Positions 1-5,952 of a stretch of 6,474 nt of DNA are shown here, piece by piece. A program made the translations under genes and the position numbers. The stretch's first letter is position 1. Each line of letters starts with the position of its first letter. Location of the stretch: positions 1 to 6,474 of the forward strand of contig JBEGTT010000152.1 of NCBI GenBank assembly GCA_041179245.1, given 5' to 3'. The notes under the pieces were generated by a model that had not been told where the DNA came from, did not search any database, and saw nothing but the letters and a program-made list of their open reading frames with translations. This stretch comes from JBEGTT01 sp041179245. Lineage in GTDB: Bacteria; Pseudomonadota; Gammaproteobacteria; Burkholderiales; Rhodocyclaceae.

Positions 1-154
1 GTACGGGGATTTGTCCCAGTGGGTTGATTTGAGGAACTCGGGAATCCACTGCGCGAGGAGCCTCAACGATGAACGGGCACTCAATTTTTTTCTCGGCAAG
101 GACGACGCGCACTTTACGTACAAACGGGCTGGTGTGTGTTCCGAAGAGCTTCAT
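1..154 (-). CDS. Glutathione S-transferase, YibF-like, N-terminal part (runs off left edge)
   Basis: Reading the minus strand from the ATG at 154-152 gives 51 codons with no stop before the window edge. The product begins MKLFGTHTSPFVRKVRVVLA and reaches NPLGQIPV. This is the thioredoxin-fold N-terminal domain of a soluble cytoplasmic glutathione S-transferase. It resembles E. coli YibF, which as I recall starts MKLVGSYTSPFVRK and has NPLGKVPV at the same place. Ser9 in the TSPFVRK motif is the likely glutathione-activating residue. Pro50 in QIPV is the conserved cis-proline of the glutathione site. The family catalyses glutathione conjugation or related thiol chemistry; the substrate here is unknown. 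The all-helical C-terminal domain would lie left of base 1. An in-frame ATG at 169-167 would add five residues (MPPRP), but the family normally starts at MKL. No clear Shine-Dalgarno sequence precedes either start. The family call is firm and the subfamily is probable. Confidence 0.85.
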   Translation of the reverse strand, partial: MKLFGTHTSPFVRKVRVVLAEKKIECPFIVEAPRAVDSRVPQINPLGQIPV

Positions 155-186
155 TGGGCGTGGGGGCATCTTATCAAGGGGCCGCA

Positions 187-216
187 ATTATAGCTTAGCA
201 CTCAATGGCGTGCCCA
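187..216 (-). promoter_or_regulatory. Candidate sigma70 promoter for the glutathione S-transferase gene
   Basis: On the minus strand a perfect TATAAT lies at 192-187, about 33 bp upstream of the transferase ATG. With an 18-bp spacer the -35 candidate is TGGGCA at 216-211, four of six matches to TTGACA. The -10 match is strong, the -35 weak, and there is no TG extension. The placement fits a short leader ahead of a leftward gene. Predicted from sequence only. Confidence 0.4.
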
Positions 217-382
217 TTTGAAGCGGATGGGAATATCTTGTCTGCATTGATTGTTGGTCGGTTGTATGTGCGGTAGCGCTCATGTGGAACTTTTTCGTAT
301 TGATTAGCTCCAAGCGTGACAAAGAGCTAAAAAGTGCCTTGGCTAAGACAGGCATTTGATACTGAGACAACATGGGGTAAAA
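193..382. other. Divergent intergenic region with a small dyad
   Basis: This stretch separates the leftward transferase from the rightward cysteine-rich gene and holds no convincing gene. Its one notable structure is an inverted repeat, TTAGCTC at 304-310 and GAGCTAA at 324-330, separated by 13 bp. It could be a two-turn operator for a dimeric regulator or a weak hairpin. No good -35/-10 pair for the rightward genes stands out; GATACT at 358-363 is a possible -10 without a matching -35. Confidence 0.3.
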
Positions 383-643
383 ATGACACCGACTAAGACA
401 CAAAAAATTATTTTGCCAGCAGAAGTGAAGGTCTGTGGGACGTGCACTTACTGGGATGGCGAGCGGCAAGTGGACAACGATAATCAGTTGGTTGTGGTCG
501 CTTCTGATTGCGAAGGTGAATGTTTGGTTCAGGAAGTGCCTAAGAACGCTTTGCAAGACACTCGGCAAGAATGTGATTGTGAGTGGGATGATCTTGGTGG
601 TGATGGTCAGAGCGATTTGCCCTCTGGAGAGGGCGTTGCTTAG
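383..643 (+). CDS. Small cysteine-rich protein of unknown function
   Basis: An 86-residue, acidic, soluble protein that I do not recognise as a named family. Six cysteines are arranged as C18-x2-C21, C43-x3-C47 and C64-x-C66. The first pair sits in CGTCTYWDGER. Three such pairs suggest a bound metal (zinc or iron) or disulfides, but no rubredoxin, ferredoxin or zinc-ribbon signature is complete. There is no signal peptide or membrane segment, and the C-terminal 20 residues are rich in Gly, Asp and Ser. The ATG at 383 is preceded by GGGG at 374-377 with a 5-base gap. A TTG at 356 would add nine residues but is less likely. The TAG stop at 641-643 shares its last base with the GTG start of the transporter gene. 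The two are probably translationally coupled and co-transcribed, so this may be an accessory of the transporter, though that is inference. Confidence 0.65.
   Translation: MTPTKTQKIILPAEVKVCGTCTYWDGERQVDNDNQLVVVASDCEGECLVQEVPKNALQDTRQECDCEWDDLGGDGQSDLPSGEGVA
626..633 (+). promoter_or_regulatory. Ribosome binding site deciding the GTG start of the transporter
   Basis: GGAGAGGG lies within the end of the cysteine-rich gene, nine bases before the GTG at 643-645. The next candidate start, ATG at 658, would be 24 bases away. The spacing therefore favours the GTG and the one-base stop/start overlap. Confidence 0.6.
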
Positions 644-1935
644 TGCAGACCACCAAAATGCAGCGGCAGGTTGTCGTTTCGGCCTGCTTTGGGACCTTTC
701 TTGAGTGGTACGATTTTCTGACCTTTGCTTCGCTGGCAACGGTTTTTGGGCAGCTTTTTTATCCAGCGGATGATCCAGTAGCCGGTCTGTTGGCTAGTTT
801 GGCGACCTTTGGTGTGGGTATGCTAGTGAGGCCTTTGGGTGCTGCATTTTTTGGTTCCTTAGGCGATCGAATTGGCCGGCGCAAAACCTTTCTGGCCACC
901 ATCATCCTGATGGGCGCGGCGACGGTGTTGGTGGGATTGCTGCCGACGTATGCCCAAATTGGCTTGTGGGCACCCGTTGCGCTGGTGCTGCTACGGATGG
1001 CTCAAGGAATGGCCGTGGGTGGGGAAATCGGAGGTGCTGCGGTCTATCTGACCGAACATGCACCATTGGAACAGCGGGGGCTTTACACCAGCGTGCTCCA
1101 ACTGATGGGTCCATTGGGAATCATGGCTTCTAGCATCCAAGTCATTGGTTTGCAGTTCTGGTTAAGTGCTGAGGATTTTCAGGCTTGGGGGTGGCGAATC
1201 CCATTTTTACTGTCAGCGTTGCTGCTGGCGGTCTCGCTAAAATCTCGTTTGAGTCTGCATGAATCCCCTGTATTCAAAGCCTTGAGCGATCACCATGCCT
1301 TGATTGCTAGCCCATTGCGGGAATGTTGGCGTGATCGTCAGATTCGTTGGCGCATGCTGCTGCTGTTTTCCTGTATTTCCGCTGGCGGTTCGCTGATTTT
1401 CTTTTCCTCCCAAGTCTATGCCGGGGTATTTCTCAAAACAGTGGTTGGTTTGTCACCCACCTTGGCGGGTGGCTTGTTAACCGCGGCGACGCTGTGTTTA
1501 TTGCCGTTAACCCTGTTGGCCGGTGCTATGTCTGATCGTGTTGGCCGCCGCCCGATTTTATTGGCTGGTCTTGCGCTGGGAGCGGTTGCCTTGTTGCCAG
1601 TGTTTCATGGCTTGGCAATCTGTGCCGATCAGCCTTGGCTAATCTTTCTGCTGTTACTCATTCTGGTGGTGGCGCTGGCTTGCGTGACCGGCCCGCAAAC
1701 GGCGACCTTGGCGGAATTATTTCCGGCTAGGGTGCGTTACTCCGCGGTGGCACTGCCGCATAACCTTGCCGCAGGCTGGATTGGTGGTTTGTCGCCACTG
1801 GTTGTTGCTTGGTTGGGGCTACAGCTCGACAACCCTTTTGCCGGTTTGTGGTATCTCGTGGCTTTATTATCCGTGGCATTTTTGATCGGTTGGCGCTACC
1901 TCCCCGAAACACGGGGCGCTGACTTGAATCTTTAG
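643..1935 (+). CDS. MFS transporter, metabolite:H+ symporter (MHS) family
   Basis: A 430-residue inner-membrane protein with the usual MFS length and about 12 hydrophobic segments. It belongs to the metabolite:H+ symporter group, which includes ProP (proline/betaine), KgtP (2-oxoglutarate), ShiA (shikimate) and citrate carriers. GTFLEWYDF at residues 17-25 is the helix-1 signature of that group. The loop 2-3 motif A is GSLGDRIGRRK at 71-81, with Asp75 and the Arg79/Arg80 pair. Its half-repeat copy is SDRVGRRP around Asp298. The protein ends with the typical LPETRG at 420-425. Transport would be proton-driven uptake of an organic acid or zwitterion; the substrate cannot be told from sequence. 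The start is GTG, supported by a good ribosome binding site and by overlap with the upstream stop; the first transmembrane segment follows directly. No frameshift or missing segment is visible. Confidence 0.9.
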   Translation: MQTTKMQRQVVVSACFGTFLEWYDFLTFASLATVFGQLFYPADDPVAGLLASLATFGVGMLVRPLGAAFFGSLGDRIGRRKTFLATIILMGAATVLVGLLPTYAQIGLWAPVALVLLRMAQGMAVGGEIGGAAVYLTEHAPLEQRGLYTSVLQLMGPLGIMASSIQVIGLQFWLSAEDFQAWGWRIPFLLSALLLAVSLKSRLSLHESPVFKALSDHHALIASPLRECWRDRQIRWRMLLLFSCISAGGSLIFFSSQVYAGVFLKTVVGLSPTLAGGLLTAATLCLLPLTLLAGAMSDRVGRRPILLAGLALGAVALLPVFHGLAICADQPWLIFLLLLILVVALACVTGPQTATLAELFPARVRYSAVALPHNLAAGWIGGLSPLVVAWLGLQLDNPFAGLWYLVALLSVAFLIGWRYLPETRGADLNL

Positions 1936-2007
1936 CCTTGTCTGCCTCCGGTGTTTGTCAAAGAAGTTGTCTGATTAGCTGATTCCAGTGCAACGTTTTC
2001 GGGCACT

Positions 2008-2028
2008 CGACTTTTTTTAGGAAAGTCG
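2008..2028. terminator. Weak hairpin between convergent genes, possible bidirectional terminator
   Basis: CGACTTT at 2008-2014 pairs with AAAGTCG at 2022-2028 around a 7-base loop. It lies in the roughly 100-bp gap between the rightward transporter and the leftward ring nuclease gene, where a terminator is expected. No U-tract follows on either strand and the stem has only three G-C pairs. An outer CAACG/CGTTG pairing (1991-1995 with 2027-2031) competes with it. The rest of the gap shows nothing notable. Confidence 0.25.
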
Positions 2029-2036
2029 TTGGTCAG

Positions 2037-3140
2037 TTAGATTGTTATTTTTATCGCACCTGAATCCAAATTTATGCCATATCGCATTCTCGGTTTATCC
2101 CCTCGGCAGACAATCAAGTAAGGGGAGGAGGCTAAGGAAAGTTCAGTTGATAGCTCGCGGTTAATTTTAGATTTGCGTTGTTCAAACAGCGAGGGTTCAA
2201 ACCCGTTTTTCATCGCCTGTTGCGTCGCCAAAAACTTGTCATGGCTGCGACCCACAATACGGCCATATATTGCCAAATAAGTGCTTGGATCTACGTCCGA
2301 AAAACGTACAAAACCCTCGTCCCCCAAGCCATCAATGCGGCACTTTGCCAAAAAAGCATACCAAGCTAAATTAGCCGGCGGCAGTTTTACCGCTTGTTTA
2401 CCGCACCACACCAATCGATTCGCTAAATCAAACCGCAACCCGCTGGGGGCAACCATTTGTTGGGCTGTTGAAACCAGTGCCGCAAACGGAGATCCGTGAG
2501 ACAACGCTTCTTTCGGCAAGCCGTCTCGGAGCCGAACAAACGGAATTTCTGCCAGCATGACCTTGGCTGCCGAGGTGTGCATAGGGCGGCCATCTCGGGT
2601 GTACAAAACTTTTGGCGTGGCAGGTGGGTAATAAAAATCGGTCAGCGATTCAAAGGGATCATTCACCAAAACGTGCGACAAACGATCTTGTACCCGACCA
2701 AACAAAGACAAGGCATAACCCAAAAAGAAGCCCATGGTTTTGCGACCGCCGGCAATGGAAACGTGCAGCTCGGTATGTTCATCCGCACATAGGGAACGCA
2801 CTTCTGCCAGTAAAGCATCTGCTGCCAGCGTGTTGTCTTCCGGGGTGCGAATATCGGACAGCGGCAAGCCCTCTGCATTGCGGATGACTTGGATTTGTTC
2901 TGCGTTAAACAGGATTTTCCCGCTTAAGCCATAGTCACGACATAAGGCGTGAAAATGTCCGGTATCAGGTTCCAGTAAGGTTAGCTTTGCCCGTTCCGCA
3001 CCTTCAATCGTGGTGACCACGCGAATCTCATCCGGCACCCAAGGTGTTTCACGCGCTACGGCCAAAGCGTAAAGCGTTTCCGTCACAATTTGCGGTGACA
3101 ACCCGGTCACGGCGAGCAAAACTCTTCGTTTTTCAGTCAT
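2037..3140 (-). CDS. csm6: CRISPR ring nuclease, NE0113/TIGR02584 family (labelled Csm6), CARF plus winged helix
   Basis: A 367-residue protein of the Cas_NE0113 (PF09623/TIGR02584) family, which automated annotation calls 'CRISPR-associated ring nuclease Csm6'. Residues 1 to about 210 form an SSO2081-like CARF domain. VTGLSPQIVTETLYAL at 11-26 is the first strand and ligand loop, and SIAGGRKTMGFFLGYALSLF at 128-147 is the second conserved motif. Ser15 and Lys134 appear to match the Ser and Lys important in Sulfolobus ring nuclease Sso2081, which cleaves cyclic tetra-adenylate made by Cas10. The C-terminal part looks like a winged helix: a helix at 253-268, a basic SKINREL helix at 324-330 and a two-strand wing at 340-356. 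A true Csm6 HEPN ribonuclease domain is not evident; RIVGRSH at 294-300 fits R-x5-H only superficially. It is the last gene of the leftward cas1-cas2 operon, 17 bp after cas2. Likely roles are resetting the type III signal or cyclic oligoadenylate-dependent DNA binding. The family is firm, the activity inferred. Confidence 0.85.
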   Translation of the reverse strand: MTEKRRVLLAVTGLSPQIVTETLYALAVARETPWVPDEIRVVTTIEGAERAKLTLLEPDTGHFHALCRDYGLSGKILFNAEQIQVIRNAEGLPLSDIRTPEDNTLAADALLAEVRSLCADEHTELHVSIAGGRKTMGFFLGYALSLFGRVQDRLSHVLVNDPFESLTDFYYPPATPKVLYTRDGRPMHTSAAKVMLAEIPFVRLRDGLPKEALSHGSPFAALVSTAQQMVAPSGLRFDLANRLVWCGKQAVKLPPANLAWYAFLAKCRIDGLGDEGFVRFSDVDPSTYLAIYGRIVGRSHDKFLATQQAMKNGFEPSLFEQRKSKINRELSTELSLASSPYLIVCRGDKPRMRYGINLDSGAIKITI

Positions 3141-3157
3141 GATTTATTCGTTTCGTT

Positions 3158-3448
3158 TTAAGCAATACCGGCGGGTAAGCCCGTCCATTGAATACCAGTA
3201 GGCAAGCTCGCCCGTCCAATCCTCGTCTGTAAACCCCGTGAAGGCAAAGGGTAACAACGAATGTCGTCAGCGTCTGGATCAATCAAATTGGCCATGGCGT
3301 CCAAGCATTTCTGCCGGTCTTTTTCCGTACCCACCAACAAAAACACGCTGTATTCCAATGGGGCAGCATGTTTACACATTTCTCGGTGAACGCGCTGTAA
3401 ACGCCGAGGGTCGGCAATGTCGTAACCAATCACAAACGTCCGGCTCAT
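3158..3448 (-). CDS. cas2: CRISPR-associated endonuclease Cas2 (copy A, in the cas1 operon)
   Basis: Ninety-six residues, the standard Cas2 length. The first strand is TFVIGYDIAD with the conserved Asp10 at its end, followed by the PRRLQRVHR helix. The middle strand YSVFLLVG and the NLIDPDADDIRCYPLP segment (about 55-69) complete the ferredoxin-like fold. Cas2 dimers bridge two Cas1 dimers in the spacer-integration complex. The C-terminal tail from about residue 70 (GLQTRIGRA onward) would be the part that contacts Cas1. The ATG at 3448-3446 lies 12 bp after the cas1 stop. A GAGGA Shine-Dalgarno overlaps the cas1 TGA (3462-3458), nine bases from the ATG, so the two genes are translated together. 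The copy looks intact. Confidence 0.92.
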   Translation of the reverse strand: MSRTFVIGYDIADPRRLQRVHREMCKHAAPLEYSVFLLVGTEKDRQKCLDAMANLIDPDADDIRCYPLPSRGLQTRIGRASLPTGIQWTGLPAGIA

Positions 3449-3460
3449 CAGAATGAATCC

Positions 3461-4438
3461 TCACGCATCTTCGTCAGCCCACGCATCATCAGGGGCATCT
3501 ACCCCTCCGATTTGCCCAACCGCTTCGGCTACATCCGACACGCTTTCTTCCAGTTGTTTACGCAGCTTTTCTGCCAGTGGTTCCCATTCGGCGTAAAACC
3601 GCGAACGCCCCGCTTTGCCCAGCAAACACGCACCGTCGGTCTTGGAAAAATCATCAGGGCGCAAAGCTTCAGAACGGAATAAACGCAAAATATGTTTATC
3701 CACTTCCACCCGCAACGGCTCCACGATGTCACAAGCCAGCGATTCCCGACCATAGTTCAGTGTGTGATAAAAACCAATGAACGGATCAAGCCCAGCGCCG
3801 TACAAAGCCAGCACGGCTTCCGAATGCAGCAGCGTGTAACCCAGCGAAAGCACTGCATTGACCGGATCTTTGGGCGGGCGGCGATTACGCGACTTGAAAT
3901 GCAAGCGTTCGGCAAACAAATCACCAAAACCTTCAAAATAGGCCGCCGCACCGTTGCCCTCCAGCCCGCGTAAAGAAGCAATATTATCGGTGGTATCCAC
4001 GGCGGCAATGGCTGCTTCAATCCGACGAATTGCTAGCGTTAGCAAATATCGCGAATGGGGTTCTGTGTCGCGTTTTTCGGACAGAAACGCCATTTGGCTA
4101 CGTAATTTGGCTTCAACTACCGCCCGCGTAAAACGTAGGCAGAAATCAGCGTCGGTGGATAAGCGGTATTGCGCCACTCGCCGCGCCGCATCATTGTGTG
4201 GGCGACCGAGTAACATCGTGGGTTCAGCCTTGCGGCCAGATAACACCACCACACCAATCCCGCGTTCTCCTAATTTGCCCAGCAAGGATGATTGCAGCGT
4301 CACATCACCGCGCAAAAATACCCGCGACAGTGGGGCCATCGGCACCGTGCCAATTCGCTCGTTGTTTTCATAAAACACCAACGCTTCGCCATCGGCTTTT
4401 AGAAACACCCCTCGGCGGTCAACATAAAGGCTAGTCAT
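3461..4438 (-). CDS. cas1: CRISPR-associated integrase Cas1
   Basis: A 325-residue Cas1, full length for the type I/III kind. The N-terminal beta domain starts TSLYVDRRGVFLKADGEAL and includes FLRGDVTLQS and IGVVVLSGRKAEPTMLL. The helical catalytic domain carries Glu160 in LRGLEGNGAAAYFEGF, His225 in IGFYHTLNYGRESLACDIVE, and the acidic pair Asp237/Glu240. These are the expected metal-binding residues for integrating spacers at the leader-proximal repeat. There is no fused reverse transcriptase or Cas4/Cas6 domain. The C-terminal 30 residues are very acidic (DAPDDAWADEDA), a non-conserved tail. The ATG at 4438-4436 gives the usual Cas1 start; its ribosome binding site is weak. It is the first gene of the leftward cas1-cas2-ring nuclease operon, and its promoter should lie between 4439 and about 4520, next to a 22-bp palindrome. 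Confidence 0.95.
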   Translation of the reverse strand: MTSLYVDRRGVFLKADGEALVFYENNERIGTVPMAPLSRVFLRGDVTLQSSLLGKLGERGIGVVVLSGRKAEPTMLLGRPHNDAARRVAQYRLSTDADFCLRFTRAVVEAKLRSQMAFLSEKRDTEPHSRYLLTLAIRRIEAAIAAVDTTDNIASLRGLEGNGAAAYFEGFGDLFAERLHFKSRNRRPPKDPVNAVLSLGYTLLHSEAVLALYGAGLDPFIGFYHTLNYGRESLACDIVEPLRVEVDKHILRLFRSEALRPDDFSKTDGACLLGKAGRSRFYAEWEPLAEKLRKQLEESVSDVAEAVGQIGGVDAPDDAWADEDA

Positions 4439-4612
4439 GGTTGGCTTTCAATCAATGTGATGGGCAAAGATTAAGCCTATGTATTTTCTGAGGCGACATT
4501 GGCAAGCTTGCCAATGTTGAATCATTTCTTTATTCAGATATTCTTTTATCCATCTGACGAGTCTGCGATACCAATCAGCCGAACCATCAACTCCAAAATA
4601 CAAAACGAAAAA
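4439..4612. other. Divergent intergenic region between cas1 and the membrane protein gene
   Basis: This region must hold promoters for the leftward cas1 operon and the rightward membrane gene. The palindrome at 4496-4517 supplies TTGCCA-like -35 elements on both strands (4508-4513 rightward, 4505-4500 leftward). The -10 candidates at suitable distance (TATTCA at 4531-4536; ACATAG at 4482-4477 on the minus strand) are poor. No CRISPR repeat or leader-like block is seen here. Confidence 0.4.
4496..4517. promoter_or_regulatory. Perfect 22-bp palindrome, probable operator
   Basis: The half-site ACATTGGCAAG (4496-4506) is followed immediately by its exact reverse complement (4507-4517), with no spacer. 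By a rough estimate a perfect 22-bp palindrome is not expected by chance in 6.5 kb. It sits about 60 bp upstream of the cas1 start and about 95 bp upstream of the likely start of the divergent membrane gene, so a dimeric repressor or activator could control both. Without a U-tract it is not a terminator. The cognate regulator is unknown; the winged-helix part of the ring nuclease protein is one candidate, by inference only. Confidence 0.5.
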
Positions 4613-5236
4613 ATGAGTTTACATACCTTTATCAATATCCTTTTTGCAGCAGGTGCAGCCTTGCCCCTGATGTACGCAATTGGGAATTTTGTTCATGGGA
4701 AGGAGGCTTTAGCACGTGGAAGCAAGCTGGCTGCACGTAATAGATGCATTCTCTCAGGGATATTGATACTCGCTGATGTTGCACTTGTTACAGTGCGCAT
4801 CATGTCATCAGGGGCTATTTCAAGTTTTGCAGGAATGATGGGGGTTCTCTCTTTGTTTCTGTTTGTGTTTTTGCGATTACGCAAACATGCAGTAAAACGC
4901 TATGGAAAATATTCAACCCGTGTAATGAAAATAGATCTTTATGGGTTTGCATTAGTTTTCTTAGTTGTTCTGATTTTCGGCTTCGCTTTATATGCGTGCA
5001 TTATTTGGGGTTCAATAGAACTCATGAAACAAATCAGATCACCACGCAATAAGAATCCTTTACTTCATATCAACATGGATAGTGATCCTGAGGACGGTAC
5101 ACATCGTTTTTCTAGTTCGAACGATTTAATTTTCAATCCAATGTACGCTTGTCTAGTGGGCAATGTGTTTCACACAGATGATCAATTTGATACTTTCTTA
5201 CATTCTGATATTTGCAATACCAGTGATGATTTCTGA
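4613..5236 (+). CDS. Hypothetical membrane protein with four predicted transmembrane segments
   Basis: A 207-residue protein that I do not recognise. Hydrophobic segments lie at about residues 6-27, 45-64, 68-89 and 110-135. Basic residues (KLAARNR at 38-44; RLRKHAVKRYGK at 88-99) fall between segments 1-2 and 3-4, suggesting that those loops and both termini are cytoplasmic. The 70-residue tail is hydrophilic and acidic (MDSDPEDGTHR; HTDDQFDTF), with no CARF, HEPN, nuclease or pore-family motif visible. The gene runs opposite to all cas genes, between cas1 and the second cas2, and is more AT-rich than the cas1 operon, which hints at separate acquisition. The ATG at 4613 is chosen because it starts just before the first membrane segment. 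The frame is open upstream to ATG 4514 and TTG 4499, inside the palindrome, and no start has a good ribosome binding site. A role as a type III membrane effector is possible but unproven. Confidence 0.6.
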   Translation: MSLHTFINILFAAGAALPLMYAIGNFVHGKEALARGSKLAARNRCILSGILILADVALVTVRIMSSGAISSFAGMMGVLSLFLFVFLRLRKHAVKRYGKYSTRVMKIDLYGFALVFLVVLIFGFALYACIIWGSIELMKQIRSPRNKNPLLHINMDSDPEDGTHRFSSSNDLIFNPMYACLVGNVFHTDDQFDTFLHSDICNTSDDF

Positions 5237-5278
5237 TTAGGTACTCGTATTTGCGTGTCTATCCAAGTATTTTTTGGC

Positions 5279-5602
5279 TCATTTCTTGGCGGATTTTGCC
5301 TTGTTAAAGTGGCTGGGTTTAGCTGGAAACAGTGATTTTTTGCTAATTACCTTACCCTTTGGTAAAAGGAGCGCGAGAGTCTCCTTTATATATTCAATAT
5401 CATCGGGTGACAAAGGACCGTCATCTTCTTCGTAAGCAGGTGAATACTCAACCAGATCAGTGATACCAATGGGTACATTCTCTGCTGGCTGAATGTTTTT
5501 ATGCGTCAAATCGGCCATAAATGCAAAGGGCACTTTCTCTTCGTTAGCAATGTTTATATGGTTATCAATCCAAGTATTTATAACTGATTGAGGACAAATC
5601 AC
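5279..5602 (-). CDS. Hypothetical protein translationally coupled to the second cas2
   Basis: A 107-residue soluble protein not recognised as any family. The N-terminal half (residues 1-55) is mixed and may be folded. The middle is acidic (YSPAYEEDDGPLSPDDIEYIKE, around 53-74). The last 25 residues are very basic (GKVISKKSLFPAK to KAKSAKK), suggesting contact with nucleic acid. The start is GTG at 5602-5600, overlapping the cas2 TGA stop at 5601-5599, so translation is probably coupled to cas2. An internal ATG (MADLTHKN) is possible but leaves the overlap unexplained. It is the last gene of a short leftward unit beginning beside the CRISPR array and ends convergently with the membrane gene about 40 bp away. 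The position suggests a partner of the second Cas2 or a regulator of adaptation, by context only. It shows no Cas4, Cas6, Csn2 or Cas1 motif. Confidence 0.6.
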   Translation of the reverse strand: MICPQSVINTWIDNHINIANEEKVPFAFMADLTHKNIQPAENVPIGITDLVEYSPAYEEDDGPLSPDDIEYIKETLALLLPKGKVISKKSLFPAKPSHFNKAKSAKK

Positions 5603-5886
5603 ATAATCAAAAACACGTCCGTTTTAGGCTGGGTCGCAATACCCAGTCCTTCGGATTTCATCCGTGGGTCAAGTTGAAAAATATGAACACGGTCATCGTC
5701 GGGATGAATCAAATTAGACAGCGTGCGTTGCACATCATGCAATTCAGCCGGTGTCATCCAGCATTCATAAAATGATTTCTGTCCCCCAATTTTGTACGCC
5801 AGCAAAAAACGGTGAACCCGGTACAGTCGCCGAGGGCAACTGATGTCATAACAAACCAAATAGAGGGTACGGGATGCGTCGTGCAT
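5599..5886 (-). CDS. cas2: CRISPR-associated endonuclease Cas2 (copy B, beside the array)
   Basis: A second, clearly different Cas2. Taken from the ATG at 5886-5884 it has 95 residues, the normal length. The first strand is TLYLVCYDIS with the conserved Asp14, then PRRLYRVHRFLLAY. Next come GGQKSFYECWMTPAEL (about 31-46) and NLIHPDDDRVHIFQLDPR, followed by an intact C-terminal strand region ending VFLIM. It shares PRRLxRVHR and NLIxPDxD with copy A but little else, so it is not a recent duplicate. An in-frame ATG at 5904-5902 (101 aa) is an alternative start. The TTG at 5958, which begins inside the last CRISPR repeat, is unlikely. No start has a good ribosome binding site. The gene begins 71 bp left of the recognisable part of the terminal repeat and overlaps the downstream unknown gene. 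No second cas1 is in the window, so it either shares Cas1 with copy A or has a partner outside. Confidence 0.88.
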   Translation of the reverse strand: MHDASRTLYLVCYDISCPRRLYRVHRFLLAYKIGGQKSFYECWMTPAELHDVQRTLSNLIHPDDDRVHIFQLDPRMKSEGLGIATQPKTDVFLIM

Positions 5887-5952
5887 TCCGCCACGGTAAG
5901 TCATCAGCAAGTTATATTCACTTATGACAAGCTTGCCGTGATTCTTGAAGTC

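Noticed and set aside
11..193. Plus-strand open frame of 60 codons at the left edge
   Set aside because: It starts at TTG, has no recognisable product, and lies antisense to a clear glutathione S-transferase N-terminus.
339..355. Sigma54-like promoter (TTGGC ... GGCAT) ahead of the cysteine-rich gene
   Set aside because: The GG and GC elements are off by one base from the required spacing and the -12 element lacks TTGC.
188..739. Minus-strand open frame of 183 codons
   Set aside because: It covers the intergenic region, the cysteine-rich gene and the start of the transporter. Its translation is low-complexity and unlike any family, so it is an antisense shadow.
3954..4373. 139-codon plus-strand frame opposite cas1
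   Set aside because: Antisense to the well-conserved Cas1 catalytic domain, with a Ser/Arg-rich translation typical of a shadow frame.
5261..5579. 12-bp direct repeat ATCCAAGTATTT at 5261-5272 and 5568-5579 flanking the unknown 107-aa gene
   Set aside because: About one 12-mer repeat is expected by chance in a window this size, and the second copy is within coding sequence; no sign of a mobile element or target duplication.
3201..5937. GGCAAGCTTGCC-like sequences at 3201-3212 and 5926-5937 as extra operator copies
   Set aside because: Both are imperfect, lie in or near coding sequence, and lack the outer half of the palindrome arms.
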